Below the pieces are notes generated by a model. That model did not search any database and had not been told where the DNA came from. It saw nothing but the letters and a program-made list of their open reading frames with translations. This document shows, piece after piece, positions 48,840-60,130 of a stretch of 64,000 bases of DNA (positions are counted from its first letter, which is position 1; each line of letters begins with the position of its first letter). The stretch is from Paraspadella gotoi (Eukaryota > Chaetognatha). Made by a program: the position numbers and the translations under genes. The stretch lies in assembly GCA_051294375.1 (NCBI GenBank), contig CM119264.1, positions 10,383,615-10,447,614 of the forward strand. Reading direction: 5' to 3'.

Positions 48840-49072
48840 AGGTCAGATTAAGATTAAGGTGGAACATGAAGAAAGGAGTAAGGTTTAAAGGAAATAGAGA
48901 ATTAGGGTTAAGAGTAATTAGGCACCCTAGATTTAGAGTTTAAGATTAGGGAGATATATGATTTTGGTAGAAGGGGGTTAATACCTTTTAGGAATTAAGG
49001 TTTAAAATCTGAATACAGGGTTTGCATTATTAAACGATTTGAAAAGAGATTAAGTTGGGGTTTAGTAAATAG
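48840..49072. repeat. Degenerate TTAGG-like tract, copy 3
   Basis: The same tract as in copies 1 and 2, with extra scattered bases (for example AGAATTAGGGTTAAGAG near 48900). Confidence 0.6.
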
Positions 49073-49348
49073 AAACCGGCGCTTTCGAAAAATAAATGCC
49101 CGAAATCTTAAAAACGTGTTTTTTTGGCCTAATTTAATTTTTATCTATTCTTAAATTTGTTTTCATTGTTACATCGCAATGATAGAGTCTTAGAATTAGG
49201 CGGGCAGTCACTGCCATCACATCGCGGCATTCAACGTCCGAATAAATATCGTCTTGGACTTAGGATGCTGCGGGCGAGTGCGATTTCTCCTCATCAGGGA
49301 GTGGTATCGAAGATGGCGGCAAAATAGGGAAGTAATTCCGGTCTCAGC

Positions 49349-49699
49349 CGGAAAACGAGCGACAAAAGAACAAGAAAAGAGAGAGAGAGAGAGAGAAGAG
49401 AGAGAGAGTGAGAGAGAGGAGAGAAGAGAGAGAAAGGAAGAGAGAGAGAGAGAGAGAGAGAGAGATGAGTAAGAGAGAGGAGAGAGAAAGAGGACGAGAG
49501 AGAGAAACAGAGAGAGAAGAGAGAAGAGAGGAGAAGAGCAGGAAGTGAGGCAAAAAGAAAATCAAAGAGTGATAAGAAGAGGAAAAAACGAGAAGATCAA
49601 AGAGTCGAATAGAGAAGGAATTCAAATGAGAAAAGAGAGATAAAAAAAAAACAGAAAGAAACGCCTGTAACTCAACCAAATTTTTTTAGAAAGCAGAGA
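49349..49699. repeat. 351-base block identical to 46027-46377
   Basis: Second member of the identical pair; see the entry at 46027. Confidence 0.85.
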
Positions 49700-50818
49700 A
49701 AATAGAAAAAACATTTTTTTCTCTCTGAGTCTATTTGCTTCTCGTAAATCATTTCCGGTTTACGAACAAACGCGAATCCCGACCGTCGAGTGAGTTTCGA
49801 TGAAACCATCAGATGAGGTAAAAGCGATACAGTGACAGCCCGGTGAGGCTCAGCGTCGCGAAGGGACAGACGCCAATGGCGACGAGGTTGCGAGGATTTC
49901 GATGTCCCGCGCGACAGCACGCGCCCAAGCGCCGAGCAAATCCTTCGTTGACAGGCGACGACGAGGCCAAACTGCACACAGCACCCCGCACGGGCGGGTT
50001 TAAGCGCGCGAAGATAAATTGAAGACCTGAATAAGCACGAAGAAGCGGATCGAGGCAAAAGGAGAGTCGGCTGGGGGAGAGAGACCAGAGACGAAGAGAT
50101 GAGAGAGAGAGAGAGAGAAGAGAGAGAGAAGAGAGAGAGAGAGAGACGAGAGAAGAGAGCATCGATACAAAGAGAATGACAGAGTGGGAGGGTGATTGGA
50201 GTGGTATCTTTTTCGCTTCGCTGCTTCGATTGGAAGCTTTCTTTTTTTTTTATTTCTTTCCTTATTTTTTTTATTTCAGTCTCTATTTATTTTTTTCCTT
50301 TTTTTTCTTCCTTTTATTTCTTCCCTCCTCTTTCTGTTTTTCTCCTTTCTCTTTTTCTCTTCCTCCCTCACCTTCCCCCACCTTTCGTCCGCGAGATTGT
50401 AGCCGTCATGTTTTTTCTCCTTTTTTCAATTTTTTTTTTGTTTTCTCTTTTGAAGCGACATCTTTTGGTTTCCTTTTTCTTCAGGTTTTCTTTTTTTTTT
50501 CTTTTCTTATTTCACAAAGACATCTTTCACGTCAGTTTTTTTTCTGGCTGATTTTTTTTTCTCGTATGGCAGCGACATCTTTGGAGTTTCCTTTTTTGAC
50601 TTTATATTATTTTTTGTTGTATTCTTGTTCTCTGTTTGTGTTTTTCCTGCCAATTCTTCCCGGAGCTGAAGGCCATCACCGTTTGCGGCATCAAAGACAA
50701 ACATTTTCTGCGTTTGTTGACACAAAGAGAAAGAGATAAAAAAACGTACTTTTTTTGTTTTTAGATATGAGTACTACGCTAATACTTGTAGGGAAATTCA
50801 TTCGGTATCCCCTTTCTT

Positions 50819-52494
50819 TAAAAAAAAAAATTCTACGAAACGTTATTAAAATTCTTATTGTGATTCAAACTGTTTTTCGAGATGACCTGCGATGACCTAT
50901 GGTGATTCGGCAGTCGACCTCTCGTGTTTTGACTTTTCGTGACCCTTCCTCCTCTTCCTCCCCCCTTTCTCCTTAATCTCTCTCGTTTCTTGCCTTCTTT
51001 TCTCTCGCTGTTTCACTTTCCTCCTCTTTCTTTCCTTCTCTTTTTCTTTTCTTTATCCCTGTTTTCAACTTCACCTCTCATGAACGAAGTGCGAAGACTC
51101 GTATCGCGCTCAGACGCTAATATTAACAGTTATATGGAAATGCAGGCAGCGTGTCAAATACCTCGCAATGCAGTCACTGTTTGAAGTACATAGATGTTAA
51201 TGCAGTCAGTGAAAGGAAAGACGAATTACCAATTCAGTCTCGCACGAAAGCCGTTCGTCAGAAAGCAGCAATCAAGCCTTAAGGGAGATATGAATTTCGG
51301 GAATATTTGGGTCAAGATCTGAAAAAAAGAATCTGAAGCAATTCGTGGAAATGGCAAGTCGTCAAGATTGCAACAAAAAGATTCTTTAGCTTGCACTAGC
51401 TGGACATCTTGTATTTAATTAAGAGTCTGTTCAAGTCATTGAGATTCGTCGTTCTTGGGGAAAGTGTTTTTACTTTTAAAAAGCAAAAAGGGAATCACCT
51501 TCGAATTGTGCGGGGGAAAAAGACGGAGTTGTACGGAAACGTCGTACAAATCGTAGAAATCACTTCTATATATTTTTTATAAGTAATAGGAAGCAAAAAA
51601 AAAAGTACGAGCGAATCTGATCTTTTTTTCTCCTGAGTTGCATCTTTTTTATTTGCGTAAATAAGATTACATTTTAATTAATCGTAGAATTCAGTCGGGT
51701 TGCTTTGAAATAAATTGGTATTTTATTGCAATAAAATTCAATTTAAAAAAAATGTTGTGAGACACAATTGACACATTTTATTATTGTAGTTAACAGTAAT
51801 TGCGTTAACATTGAGGATGCTTCGTATTGCAAATCCGTTCCCTTCCTTGATCGATCGCTTCTTCCTCAGAGACGCTCGCAAACGTCTGCTTTTGTCGTTC
51901 CTTTTTCAAAGACGTAGTTCCAGTCATTCATAAACATGAATCCCATCATTTCTCGCCAGGAACGATAATCCCGAGCACATTTTATATTCTCTTTTTTTTT
52001 TNNNNNNNNNNNNNNNNNNNNNNNNNATATATTCCTTTTTTTCTTTCCTCGTCCTTTTTTCACTGCAACCGTCCTTTTCCCCATTTCAAAAAAAAAGAAG
52101 TCAGGGAATGGGATTAACGGCCAAACAAGGGTTAAATTAACCAGAGGGAGGGTTCAGAGCTCTCCCTCTCCTCTTCTTCCTCTCTCTTTTCTCTCTCTTC
52201 TCTCTTCTCCGATCTCTTCATCATACTCATACTCTCTCACATCTCTCCTCTTCTACCTCTCTTCTTCCTCTCCTCACTCTCTCTTCTTCTCTTTCTCTCT
52301 CCTTCGAAAAATCTCACATTAGACAATTTGTCTTTTTTTGGAATCCTATTTTCCATTTGCAGTTGAAATACCACCAAAAACCATATAAACACTAGTAATT
52401 ATTTCATTGAAAATGATTTAATCTAGAAATAATCTGTTTCATTCTTCTGCTTCCTTATAAAGTAAGTCCAAGTTTTCGATGGAGCGCGGACCGC
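50819..52494. other. Unique non-coding sequence with CT-rich patches and a 25-N gap
   Basis: Pyrimidine-rich patches at about 50940-51070 and 52160-52310, and a gap of exactly 25 N at 52002-52026. A short inverted repeat GAGGGAG...CTCCCTC spans about 52144-52168. No exon is supported. Confidence 0.5.
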
Positions 52495-52986
52495 NNNNNN
52501 NNNNNNNNNNNNNNNNNNNNNNNNNNNNNNNNNNNNNNNNNNNNNNNNNNNNNNNNNNNNNNNNNNNNNNNNNNNNNNNNNNNNNNNNNNNNNNNNNNNN
52601 NNNNNNNNNNNNNNNNNNNNNNNNNNNNNNNNNNNNNNNNNNNNNNNNNNNNNNNNNNNNNNNNNNNNNNNNNNNNNNNNNNNNNNNNNNNNNNNNNNNN
52701 NNNNNNNNNNNNNNNNNNNNNNNNNNNNNNNNNNNNNNNNNNNNNNNNNNNNNNNNNNNNNNNNNNNNNNNNNNNNNNNNNNNNNNNNNNNNNNNNNNNN
52801 NNNNNNNNNNNNNNNNNNNNNNNNNNNNNNNNNNNNNNNNNNNNNNNNNNNNNNNNNNNNNNNNNNNNNNNNNNNNNNNNNNNNNNNNNNNNNNNNNNNN
52901 NNNNNNNNNNNNNNNNNNNNNNNNNNNNNNNNNNNNNNNNNNNNNNNNNNNNNNNNNNNNNNNNNNNNNNNNNNNNNNNNNNNNNN
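52495..52986. other. Assembly gap, 492 N
   Basis: Unresolved run of N. The long minus-strand frames across it are not evidence of a gene. Confidence 1.
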
Positions 52987-53645
52987 ATGGGCGACCGCAG
53001 CAAAGTCTTTCGGCGAAGATAACCGTTAGAACCGGATTTTTTTTTTGACATGAAATCCGGAAGAAATGTAGCATCGAGGAGGCGAAAATCTGAGGGAAGA
53101 AACTGGAGACAACGAATCGTTGTCTCTTTCGACTTTTGATTTTGGTTTTTCTCGACGGCGAGGAAGGAAGATGATCCACCTCCCCCTCCAAAGACGATCT
53201 CGAGACTCTCGTCACGTCGCTCGATTCTCTAGCATCTGGGTCAAAGTCGTTACGGTCTTTTATCGGGCGTCCCAGATCGAAATGAAGGAAAGGGTGACGT
53301 CGGCGGCGTCGTTGTTGTTGTGACCGACTTCGTTTGCTAAGTACACGCGATATTCTTCGCGCTTTGATTACCGCGTTCGAGACACGGATGGAAGGCCGTG
53401 GCAGAGCCAAGACAAGGCCGTGGCAGGGCCACGACAAAAGCTTTGTTTAGTAATGGTACTCGAGACCTGGTCTTCGATGCCACGGCTGCCACGCCGTAGC
53501 GGGCAACGACACGAAGCCGGCACAAAAGGGCTTCTCTCGCTGCGCGGCATCAAAATGCAATACTCGGTCCGAAATCAATAGAAGAGACGCAGAAACACAA
53601 TTTGTCTTATTGCCGAATTAATTCCGAGAGAGAGCACGAAAGGAG
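52987..53645. other. CpG-moderate non-coding sequence with a 22-base duplication
   Basis: AAGGCCGTGGCAG...GAC occurs twice in tandem (about 53392-53413 and 53414-53435). TGCCACGG and CTGCCACGCC near 53479-53495 are inverted copies of its core, so a stem is possible. Reading frames here have no splice support. Confidence 0.5.
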
Positions 53646-53852
53646 NNNNNNNNNNNNNNNNNNNNNNNNNNNNNNNNNNNNNNNNNNNNNNNNNNNNNNN
53701 NNNNNNNNNNNNNNNNNNNNNNNNNNNNNNNNNNNNNNNNNNNNNNNNNNNNNNNNNNNNNNNNNNNNNNNNNNNNNNNNNNNNNNNNNNNNNNNNNNNN
53801 NNNNNNNNNNNNNNNNNNNNNNNNNNNNNNNNNNNNNNNNNNNNNNNNNNNN
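53646..53852. other. Assembly gap, 207 N, in a GA array
   Basis: GA repeats continue at 53853-53877, so the gap lies in a microsatellite. Confidence 1.
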
Positions 53853-54137
53853 AGAGAGAGAGAGAGAGAGAGAGAGACAGGGATACATGGAAAAACGAGA
53901 TTGATAGACTCTAGGGGTTGCGTGGGTTACAAATATATTGATTTCTCCGTTACAAATTGCCGCCTTTGCCTCCATTCCTTCCCCCCTTTGATGGATTCCG
54001 TTGCTCTTTTGATTCCGAGACGTGGGAGTCGACCTCTGAGGGTCAGAAATGTTGAGAGGGTGTTGGGATTGTGTATACGGGGTCGAAAATGTGAAAAGAG
54101 GGTCAAGTGGTCGTTCGAAGGATCAGTGGTGGTCGAG

Positions 54138-54138
54138 A

Positions 54139-54230
<92 letters not shown>

Positions 54231-54238
54231 TAATAATA
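54138..54238. repeat. (AAT)33 microsatellite
   Basis: A nearly perfect AAT array with one AAAA interruption near its end. It reads as poly-Asn or poly-Tyr. Confidence 0.98.
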
Positions 54239-54740
54239 CAAGCAGTAGTTCATTAACTATGTACTTTGAGTTGTAAAATATGTAATATGTTAATTAAAGT
54301 TAAGCTCGGGGAATATGCTTAAGTTTGAGTCCCGATCTCGAACCCGATTCAGCTCCTTTCTCCATAAAAAACAGCTGAGATCGAGGGAGGAAGTGAGACT
54401 TGGCTTTGTGATGGATGAACTCGTCAGAAAGGCTTTTTGCCATTTGCCATTTCGCTCTTTCGCCATTTGGTCTCCGAAAATAACGGGGAAAAAAAAAGGT
54501 GTCGCGAAATATCTCGTGATGGCGCTGGTGGGTAATGGAGACGGAGGGGGGCGGAGTCGAAAAGCGGCGGGCGACGGGGACCGGGTAAGGCCAGCTCGGC
54601 GCGGAAAGGTAAGGCCTTCGCCCTCGTCGTCATATTTCAACGTCGATTCCATTGAGTCCGGTCGTCGTCGAGCGTCACGCGCTTCACTTCCGGTCTAAAC
54701 ATTTCTGTCCGCATTAACTTTCGATTCGTTCCATTCATCT
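54239..54740. other. CpG-containing stretch with two donor-like sites
   Basis: A 127-codon plus-strand frame (54315-54698) is open across a CpG-rich patch. Two donor-like GTAAGGCC strings occur at about 54586 and 54608. Without an acceptor, conserved motif or signal peptide I do not call a gene. It could be a first-exon and promoter area cut by the gap that follows. Confidence 0.35.
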
Positions 54741-55438
54741 NNNNNNNNNNNNNNNNNNNNNNNNNNNNNNNNNNNNNNNNNNNNNNNNNNNNNNNNNNNN
54801 NNNNNNNNNNNNNNNNNNNNNNNNNNNNNNNNNNNNNNNNNNNNNNNNNNNNNNNNNNNNNNNNNNNNNNNNNNNNNNNNNNNNNNNNNNNNNNNNNNNN
54901 NNNNNNNNNNNNNNNNNNNNNNNNNNNNNNNNNNNNNNNNNNNNNNNNNNNNNNNNNNNNNNNNNNNNNNNNNNNNNNNNNNNNNNNNNNNNNNNNNNNN
55001 NNNNNNNNNNNNNNNNNNNNNNNNNNNNNNNNNNNNNNNNNNNNNNNNNNNNNNNNNNNNNNNNNNNNNNNNNNNNNNNNNNNNNNNNNNNNNNNNNNNN
55101 NNNNNNNNNNNNNNNNNNNNNNNNNNNNNNNNNNNNNNNNNNNNNNNNNNNNNNNNNNNNNNNNNNNNNNNNNNNNNNNNNNNNNNNNNNNNNNNNNNNN
55201 NNNNNNNNNNNNNNNNNNNNNNNNNNNNNNNNNNNNNNNNNNNNNNNNNNNNNNNNNNNNNNNNNNNNNNNNNNNNNNNNNNNNNNNNNNNNNNNNNNNN
55301 NNNNNNNNNNNNNNNNNNNNNNNNNNNNNNNNNNNNNNNNNNNNNNNNNNNNNNNNNNNNNNNNNNNNNNNNNNNNNNNNNNNNNNNNNNNNNNNNNNNN
55401 NNNNNNNNNNNNNNNNNNNNNNNNNNNNNNNNNNNNNN
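54741..55438. other. Assembly gap, 698 N
   Basis: Unresolved run of N. Confidence 1.
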
Positions 55439-55599
55439 ACGCCCATGCGAGCTTCATCACGCCCCCCTTGCCCCGCCGAACAGATGCCTCACTACCCCCG
55501 CCAAACGGTCGCCAACGGTCACCAAGCCATTTTAAATTCGATTTCACTTTAGCTTCTTTAGCTTATGTGTACATATTGTCAGAATTTAGTCTTTACAGA

Positions 55600-55664
55600 C
55601 GCATGAAGCGCGACTTAAGTACGCCGTTAAGTTTTCGGGCCGCTCCTGAATCGGAGTGAGAACA
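55600..55664 (+). other. Possible untranslated mini-exon
   Basis: A good acceptor (TTTAGTCTTTACAG, ending 55599) and a donor (ACA|GTAAGTTTT) enclose about 65 bases. No frame stays open through it into the intron side, so it would be an untranslated or terminal piece. The support is splice-like motifs only. Confidence 0.2.
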
Positions 55665-56961
55665 GTAAGTTTTGTATTTCAGACATTTTTGAGCGGCGTT
55701 GCCAGTCACCGAGAAATTGATATTACTAGCGTAGTTAAAAATTACAAACCCCTACTCTGCCATTCTACTCTCCCTCCCATATCCCCTTTTACTTCCTCGC
55801 AATAGTTTTCTTTTTCTCCCCGAATTTTCGCTACAATAAAAAGCAAATAAACAGATGTAAACAGCGAATCGGAATCGAGGCTTTCGAATTTTGAGAAATC
55901 GAGAACGAGGCTGATGGAATCAAAGCCGGTGTCGTCTGCGTCGAGTTTTCGGGGAAAGCCAAATTCTGGGTCATTTTTGACGAAAACCCGACAACCTGTC
56001 TGCTCTTGCTAAGCGAATCAAATCAAATATAATTAATCGGAAGTTTGCGGTAAAACCATCCGTCGAATTCGCGGAATGTTGGACAAAAATTAATACGAAC
56101 GACGATGACGACGACAATAACGACGATGATATCGACGCCAACGACGATAAGGACGTCGGAATTTCGCCGGAAATAGTCGTTGGGCCAAAAACGTCCTTGA
56201 CTCGACTTTAAGAGCGATGAAAGCGGAGAACAACGCCATCTCTTCCATCGTCGCTATTTTTATGGCGACTTCCAACTTCTCTCAAATTCCTTTTTCGTCG
56301 TCGCTTCTTTTTTCCCAAACTTTTCATACATTCCGTCATTCTTTCATGAATGTATCATAAAACAATATTATATAAACAGTTCACATTGTTTTCTCGGTCA
56401 TCGTGATAACCTTCTGGGTCACCTTTTCGCAATTGCTTTTACCATCACCATAATCATCGCTGAATCTTCCCTCTACAACCGCTAAGCTAACGACTTTTTA
56501 CGATATCGTTTTTTGACGAGTCGTCTGCTTTATGTCCTCATCTTTTTAATTTTTTCCCTTTTTTTTTTGTTAAGAAAAAAGATACTGAGTTTTTGTATTT
56601 TTCTCTTTTTTTAACTAGGCAGTCCTCGCGTCGAAATGAATTCGTTTTTATCCTTTTAAATTGTAATTTTTCATACTATTTAATTTATAGAACAGAATTT
56701 CTGCTTTCAAAGTTGTTGTTATTACGTACATGTAATTAAAGTAGGACAAAAAAAAATATTCTAGGGCTAAGTTCCAAACGTTTATAAAAAGCTCTCTTTA
56801 CAGATGTTAACAATTTAACATTTACGTTTTAACAACGCTTATAAAGGGAAGCCATAAAAAACATACTTTTTTCTAGATAGGGTATGATTTTCGCCGTGCT
56901 CCATTTTCCCAATTAACCTTTCCTATTAACTTTGTAATAACGAGAGAGAAATATCGAATAT
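55665..56961. other. Unique AT-rich non-coding stretch
   Basis: Short GAC-rich patches occur at about 56098-56150. The rest is AT-rich, with no supported exon or RNA gene. Confidence 0.5.
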
Positions 56962-57032
56962 GACGCCGAGGACGACGACACCGACGACGACACCGACGAC
57001 GACAGCGACGACGCCAGCGACTACGACGACCA
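56962..57032. repeat. 12-base minisatellite GACGACGACACC
   Basis: Five to six units of GACGACGACACC with small changes. Confidence 0.85.
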
Positions 57033-57129
57033 CATCATGGAAAATTAGCTTTCGCACCAATTAAAGCCGAACGTTTTTGTTCCTCCGGCCGAGGGCTAAA
57101 TTGCGAAAAAGGTCGGGCCTTTGCCGGTC

Positions 57130-57275
57130 GCCACTTATCACCGACCGGGCGCCACTTACTTGTTGCCACTTACCTCTTTTCTCGGCCGAAAAAGGTAAAG
57201 GTGAAGGAGGAAGAAAAAAAAATTGGGGAAGGAATCGAGGTGAGTAATGTGTCTCTAAGAGGTAAGTAAGGAAAA
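57130..57275. promoter_or_regulatory. Cluster of splice-donor-like motifs on both strands
   Basis: GCCACTTA (a TAAGTGGC donor core on the minus strand) occurs at 57130, 57151 and 57165. On the plus strand GAG|GTGAGT (GT at 57240) and GAG|GTAAGT (GT at 57262) follow 22 bases apart. Two perfect donors in tandem suggest a first exon with alternative 5' splice sites, but its upstream part has no clear start. Confidence 0.3.
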
Positions 57276-57491
57276 TTGAGCCAGACTCGTTCCAACTGAT
57301 ATCCTGTCTAAATCGGGATTCAAATTGATACAATGTATACAATATGTAGTGTAATCTTTTATTTCTTTTTTTCCTTCAAGATAAAAAAAAATTTTAAAAC
57401 TCATTATTAGCATGATTGTTCCACCGGTCCCATGACTCTCCAGTGAGTCTCCACTCTCCAGTCTCCACCTCTTTCTCTTCTTTACTTCGAG

Positions 57492-57564
<73 letters not shown>
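57492..57564. repeat. (CT)n microsatellite
   Basis: CT array with a single CAT interruption. Confidence 0.97.
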
Positions 57565-57567
<3 letters not shown>

Positions 57568-58102
57568 GTTCTCCTCCCCGCGCTCCAAGGCCTTGAGCGA
57601 AGGGGAGTGGCGCTAAAACGGGAAGAAGCCTCAATTAAGGCCGATTTGAATAAAGTCGCGAGAGTGGAAGAGAAGAGAGTGAACTTAAAGCGGGGCGCGG
57701 CCTTTCTCCGCCCCCATCTCCCCCACCGCCCCTAATCCCCTTCCTCGCGCTTTTCGCCTTCCTTCACGGTCCATCTTGAACAACCCTTTTTGTAAGTATT
57801 AAGTTTCATCTGTTGAATTCTTTAACTAACCATTTAACAACATCAGCCAGCGTTCCCGATAACTTAATTCGTTTTCAAGGATGTTCTCATTCGTTACCCG
57901 ACATTTTTTTTTCATCGAAGAAGTCGGTAAAAAAACCAAGTTTTTTTTTCTTTCCAAATAGTCCTATTTTTTTTAAATTCTTTTAGTTTCTCTCTTCTTC
58001 CCAAACGTTTTTTTTTCCTTTCTAATTTCACCTTCTCTTCCGGTTCCGCGTCAGATTCTATTGTCTCCGGTTTATTGTCTTCCGTTCGGCCCCGTGATCG
58101 CA

Positions 58103-58105
<3 letters not shown>
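57565..58105. other. Non-coding stretch with a GC-rich patch
   Basis: A GC-rich patch at about 57690-57770, followed by AT- and T-rich sequence. No exon. Confidence 0.45.

Positions 58106-58153
<48 letters not shown>
58106..58153. repeat. (CT)n microsatellite
   Basis: Pure CT array. Confidence 0.97.
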
Positions 58154-58156
<3 letters not shown>

Positions 58157-58458
58157 TTCCAACGCTCCTCCTCCCCACCAACGAAAGAGGCGCCAGTTTC
58201 GATGCAAATTTCATGAATCTCAAGTCCCGCGCGGATTTTAATCAACTTTACTCTTTCCGTGTCGGTTAACCGACCGATTGTAAACTATCGTCTTTCTGGG
58301 GAGGTTTTCTTTTTATTTATTTCTTTTTTTTTAAGGAACGTGGTTGAAATAATAATTATAAAAATTATGATTTATACTCAAAATTAATCTTTATTCAAAC
58401 GAGTTACATTAAATTATATTAAAAATACTAGAAATTCTTGTCACTCAAGGAAATTCGA

Positions 58459-58489
58459 AGAGAAAGAGAGAGAGAGAGAGAGGAGAGAG

Positions 58490-58526
<37 letters not shown>

Positions 58527-58588
58527 AGAGAGAGAGAGAGACAGAGAGAGAGAGATAGTAAGAAAGAAGAGAGAGAGAGAGAGAGAGA
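58459..58588. repeat. Interrupted (GA)n microsatellite
   Basis: GA arrays with GG, AA and AC interruptions. Confidence 0.95.
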
Positions 58589-59295
58589 ATTTCAAAAGGC
58601 AGTGAGGCGCGAACCCTGAGGAATAACTAAGCAGACACGCAAATCGCTTTCACCTAGTTTCCTTTGTCGGGAAATCAGTTATAAATTCTGACGCGAGGTC
58701 TAACCTGTCGCTTCCCAAGGACGTAATTTTCAAAACGACTCGCGAAATGTTTCAAAATTTATCACGATTTAAATCATTTGTTGTCTCGAAAATTTAAGTT
58801 GCACTTCCTTTTTTGTAAGAATTTTATTTGTTATAAGCAGCTGCACCAGGTCCAGGAACAAAAATTAAAGTGGAAACGTCATTGACTCGTTTTGACGTAT
58901 TATCACCACCCGTTAAATTGGATTCTTCCGACAAACATGGTTCACTTGTTCTTCTGTCACTCGTCCCTTAATCCTTGATAATCATTGTTTACCTTAAAAG
59001 TGTAGCTCTGGTTTTCTGTGTCTTTCATCCAACTAGCTGATTCATCGAATTCATAAAATGCGAATCTCCATAGGATATAAAAAAAATACAGGCGTTATAC
59101 CGTTTGTTTGGGCCATTACAATATCATTTAAAACATTTAAGAATATGTTAAAGATACATAACTCTGATCCACATGATATGTTCAACTTTTTAATTAATGA
59201 GATGGGAACCTTAATCTACCATCAAAACGTTGAGGATTCGCTATGCAAACCAAAAGATTTTCAAAACTACACATTGCCAAACAGTCGGTGGTTGC
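58589..59295. other. Unique AT-rich sequence
   Basis: A plus-strand frame of about 75 codons before the minisatellite (from 59058) has ordinary composition but no recognisable domain or splice sites. I see no gene. Confidence 0.45.
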
Positions 59296-59710
59296 AGCAT
59301 TGTACCCACGTAGTATTGTGCCCATAAAATTGCGCCCCGAGGATTGTACCCACGTAGCATTGCGCCCACATACAATTGCACCCATAGTATTCCACCCACG
59401 TAAGATTGCGCCCACATGGGATTCCGCCCCGTGGGATTCCGTCCACCTAAGACTGCGCCCGTAGAATTGAGCCCATAGTATTTCGCCCATAGGATTGCAC
59501 CCGACATAGGATTGGGCCCACTTAGGATTCATCCCACTTAGCATTGGGCCCGCAGGATTGAGCCCACAGAAATGCGCCCATAGGATTGCACCTACATAGG
59601 ATTGGGCCCACGTTGGATTCCGCACACGTAGGATTCCGCCCACATAGGATTGAGCCCACGTAGGATTCCGCCCATCTGGGATTCCGCCCACATAGGATTC
59701 CTCATTCCTC
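59296..59710. repeat. 16-base minisatellite, about 26 units
   Basis: Unit consensus GATTNNGCCCACRTAG, repeated about 26 times with substitutions and one or two length changes. Because 16 is not a multiple of 3, each frame reads a 16-residue peptide repeat over 48 bases. The minus strand stays open for about 170 codons (WAQSYVGAIL-type repeat), which I take as a by-product. Confidence 0.95.
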
Positions 59711-60130
59711 AAGGTACCAATTTTGAATGCTATATCTCAAGAACTCAGCAAAGGCGGTGAAATTCGGCAGACGGACGGACGGGCGGACAAAGCCGAGAAA
59801 GGACTGTCCCAAAAAGAGAAACGAGCTTCCCTGCTACGCTCCACATCCCCATTCCCCAATCGTACCTCGGCTTACGATACGAAATATAGTTCGGCGCCCT
59901 GGGGATGGGAGAATCTGGCAAACTATAACTAAAAAAGAAGGGCACGTAGGGAATAAAAGAGAAGGCACAACGGAATTCTACAGGACCAATTTGTCCGGGT
60001 TAACGAGGACGGGTCAGCAGGGGCAACTTCAATTGCTAAAGGTTTGTTTGCTTCGCTTGAGAATCCAGGAGTTTTTTTCAGCAAAAAGGGATTTCATTGA
60101 TTGGGCTGGATGTCTGGGTAACTAAACACC
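59711..60130. repeat. Flank with ACGG array, possible dispersed repeat
   Basis: Directly after the minisatellite come TATATCTCAAGAACTCAGC and a GAAATTCGGCAGACGGACGG string with an ACGG tetranucleotide run (59768-59790). The segment may belong to the same dispersed element as the minisatellite. That is inferred from adjacency only. Confidence 0.3.

Larger units (their letters stand above)
46653..50818 (+). repeat. Tandem direct repeat, copy 3
   Basis: Homologous to the whole of copy 1 and ending after ACTACGCTAATACTTGTAGG. It follows a 25-N gap (46628-46652). Without its 578-base insertion it is about 200 bases longer than copy 1 without its element, mostly through scattered single extra bases, an insertion-biased error pattern. 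It lacks the 677-base element; the site at about 49220 is garbled but has no insert. Confidence 0.9.

Noticed and set aside
59058-59327. Plus-strand ORF before the 16-base minisatellite
   Set aside because: No family resemblance and it runs into the repeat; most likely a chance frame.
59296-59710. CRISPR array or repeat-protein gene
   Set aside because: The units are contiguous 16-mers without spacers, there are no cas genes, and the host is eukaryotic. The long frame follows from unit composition.
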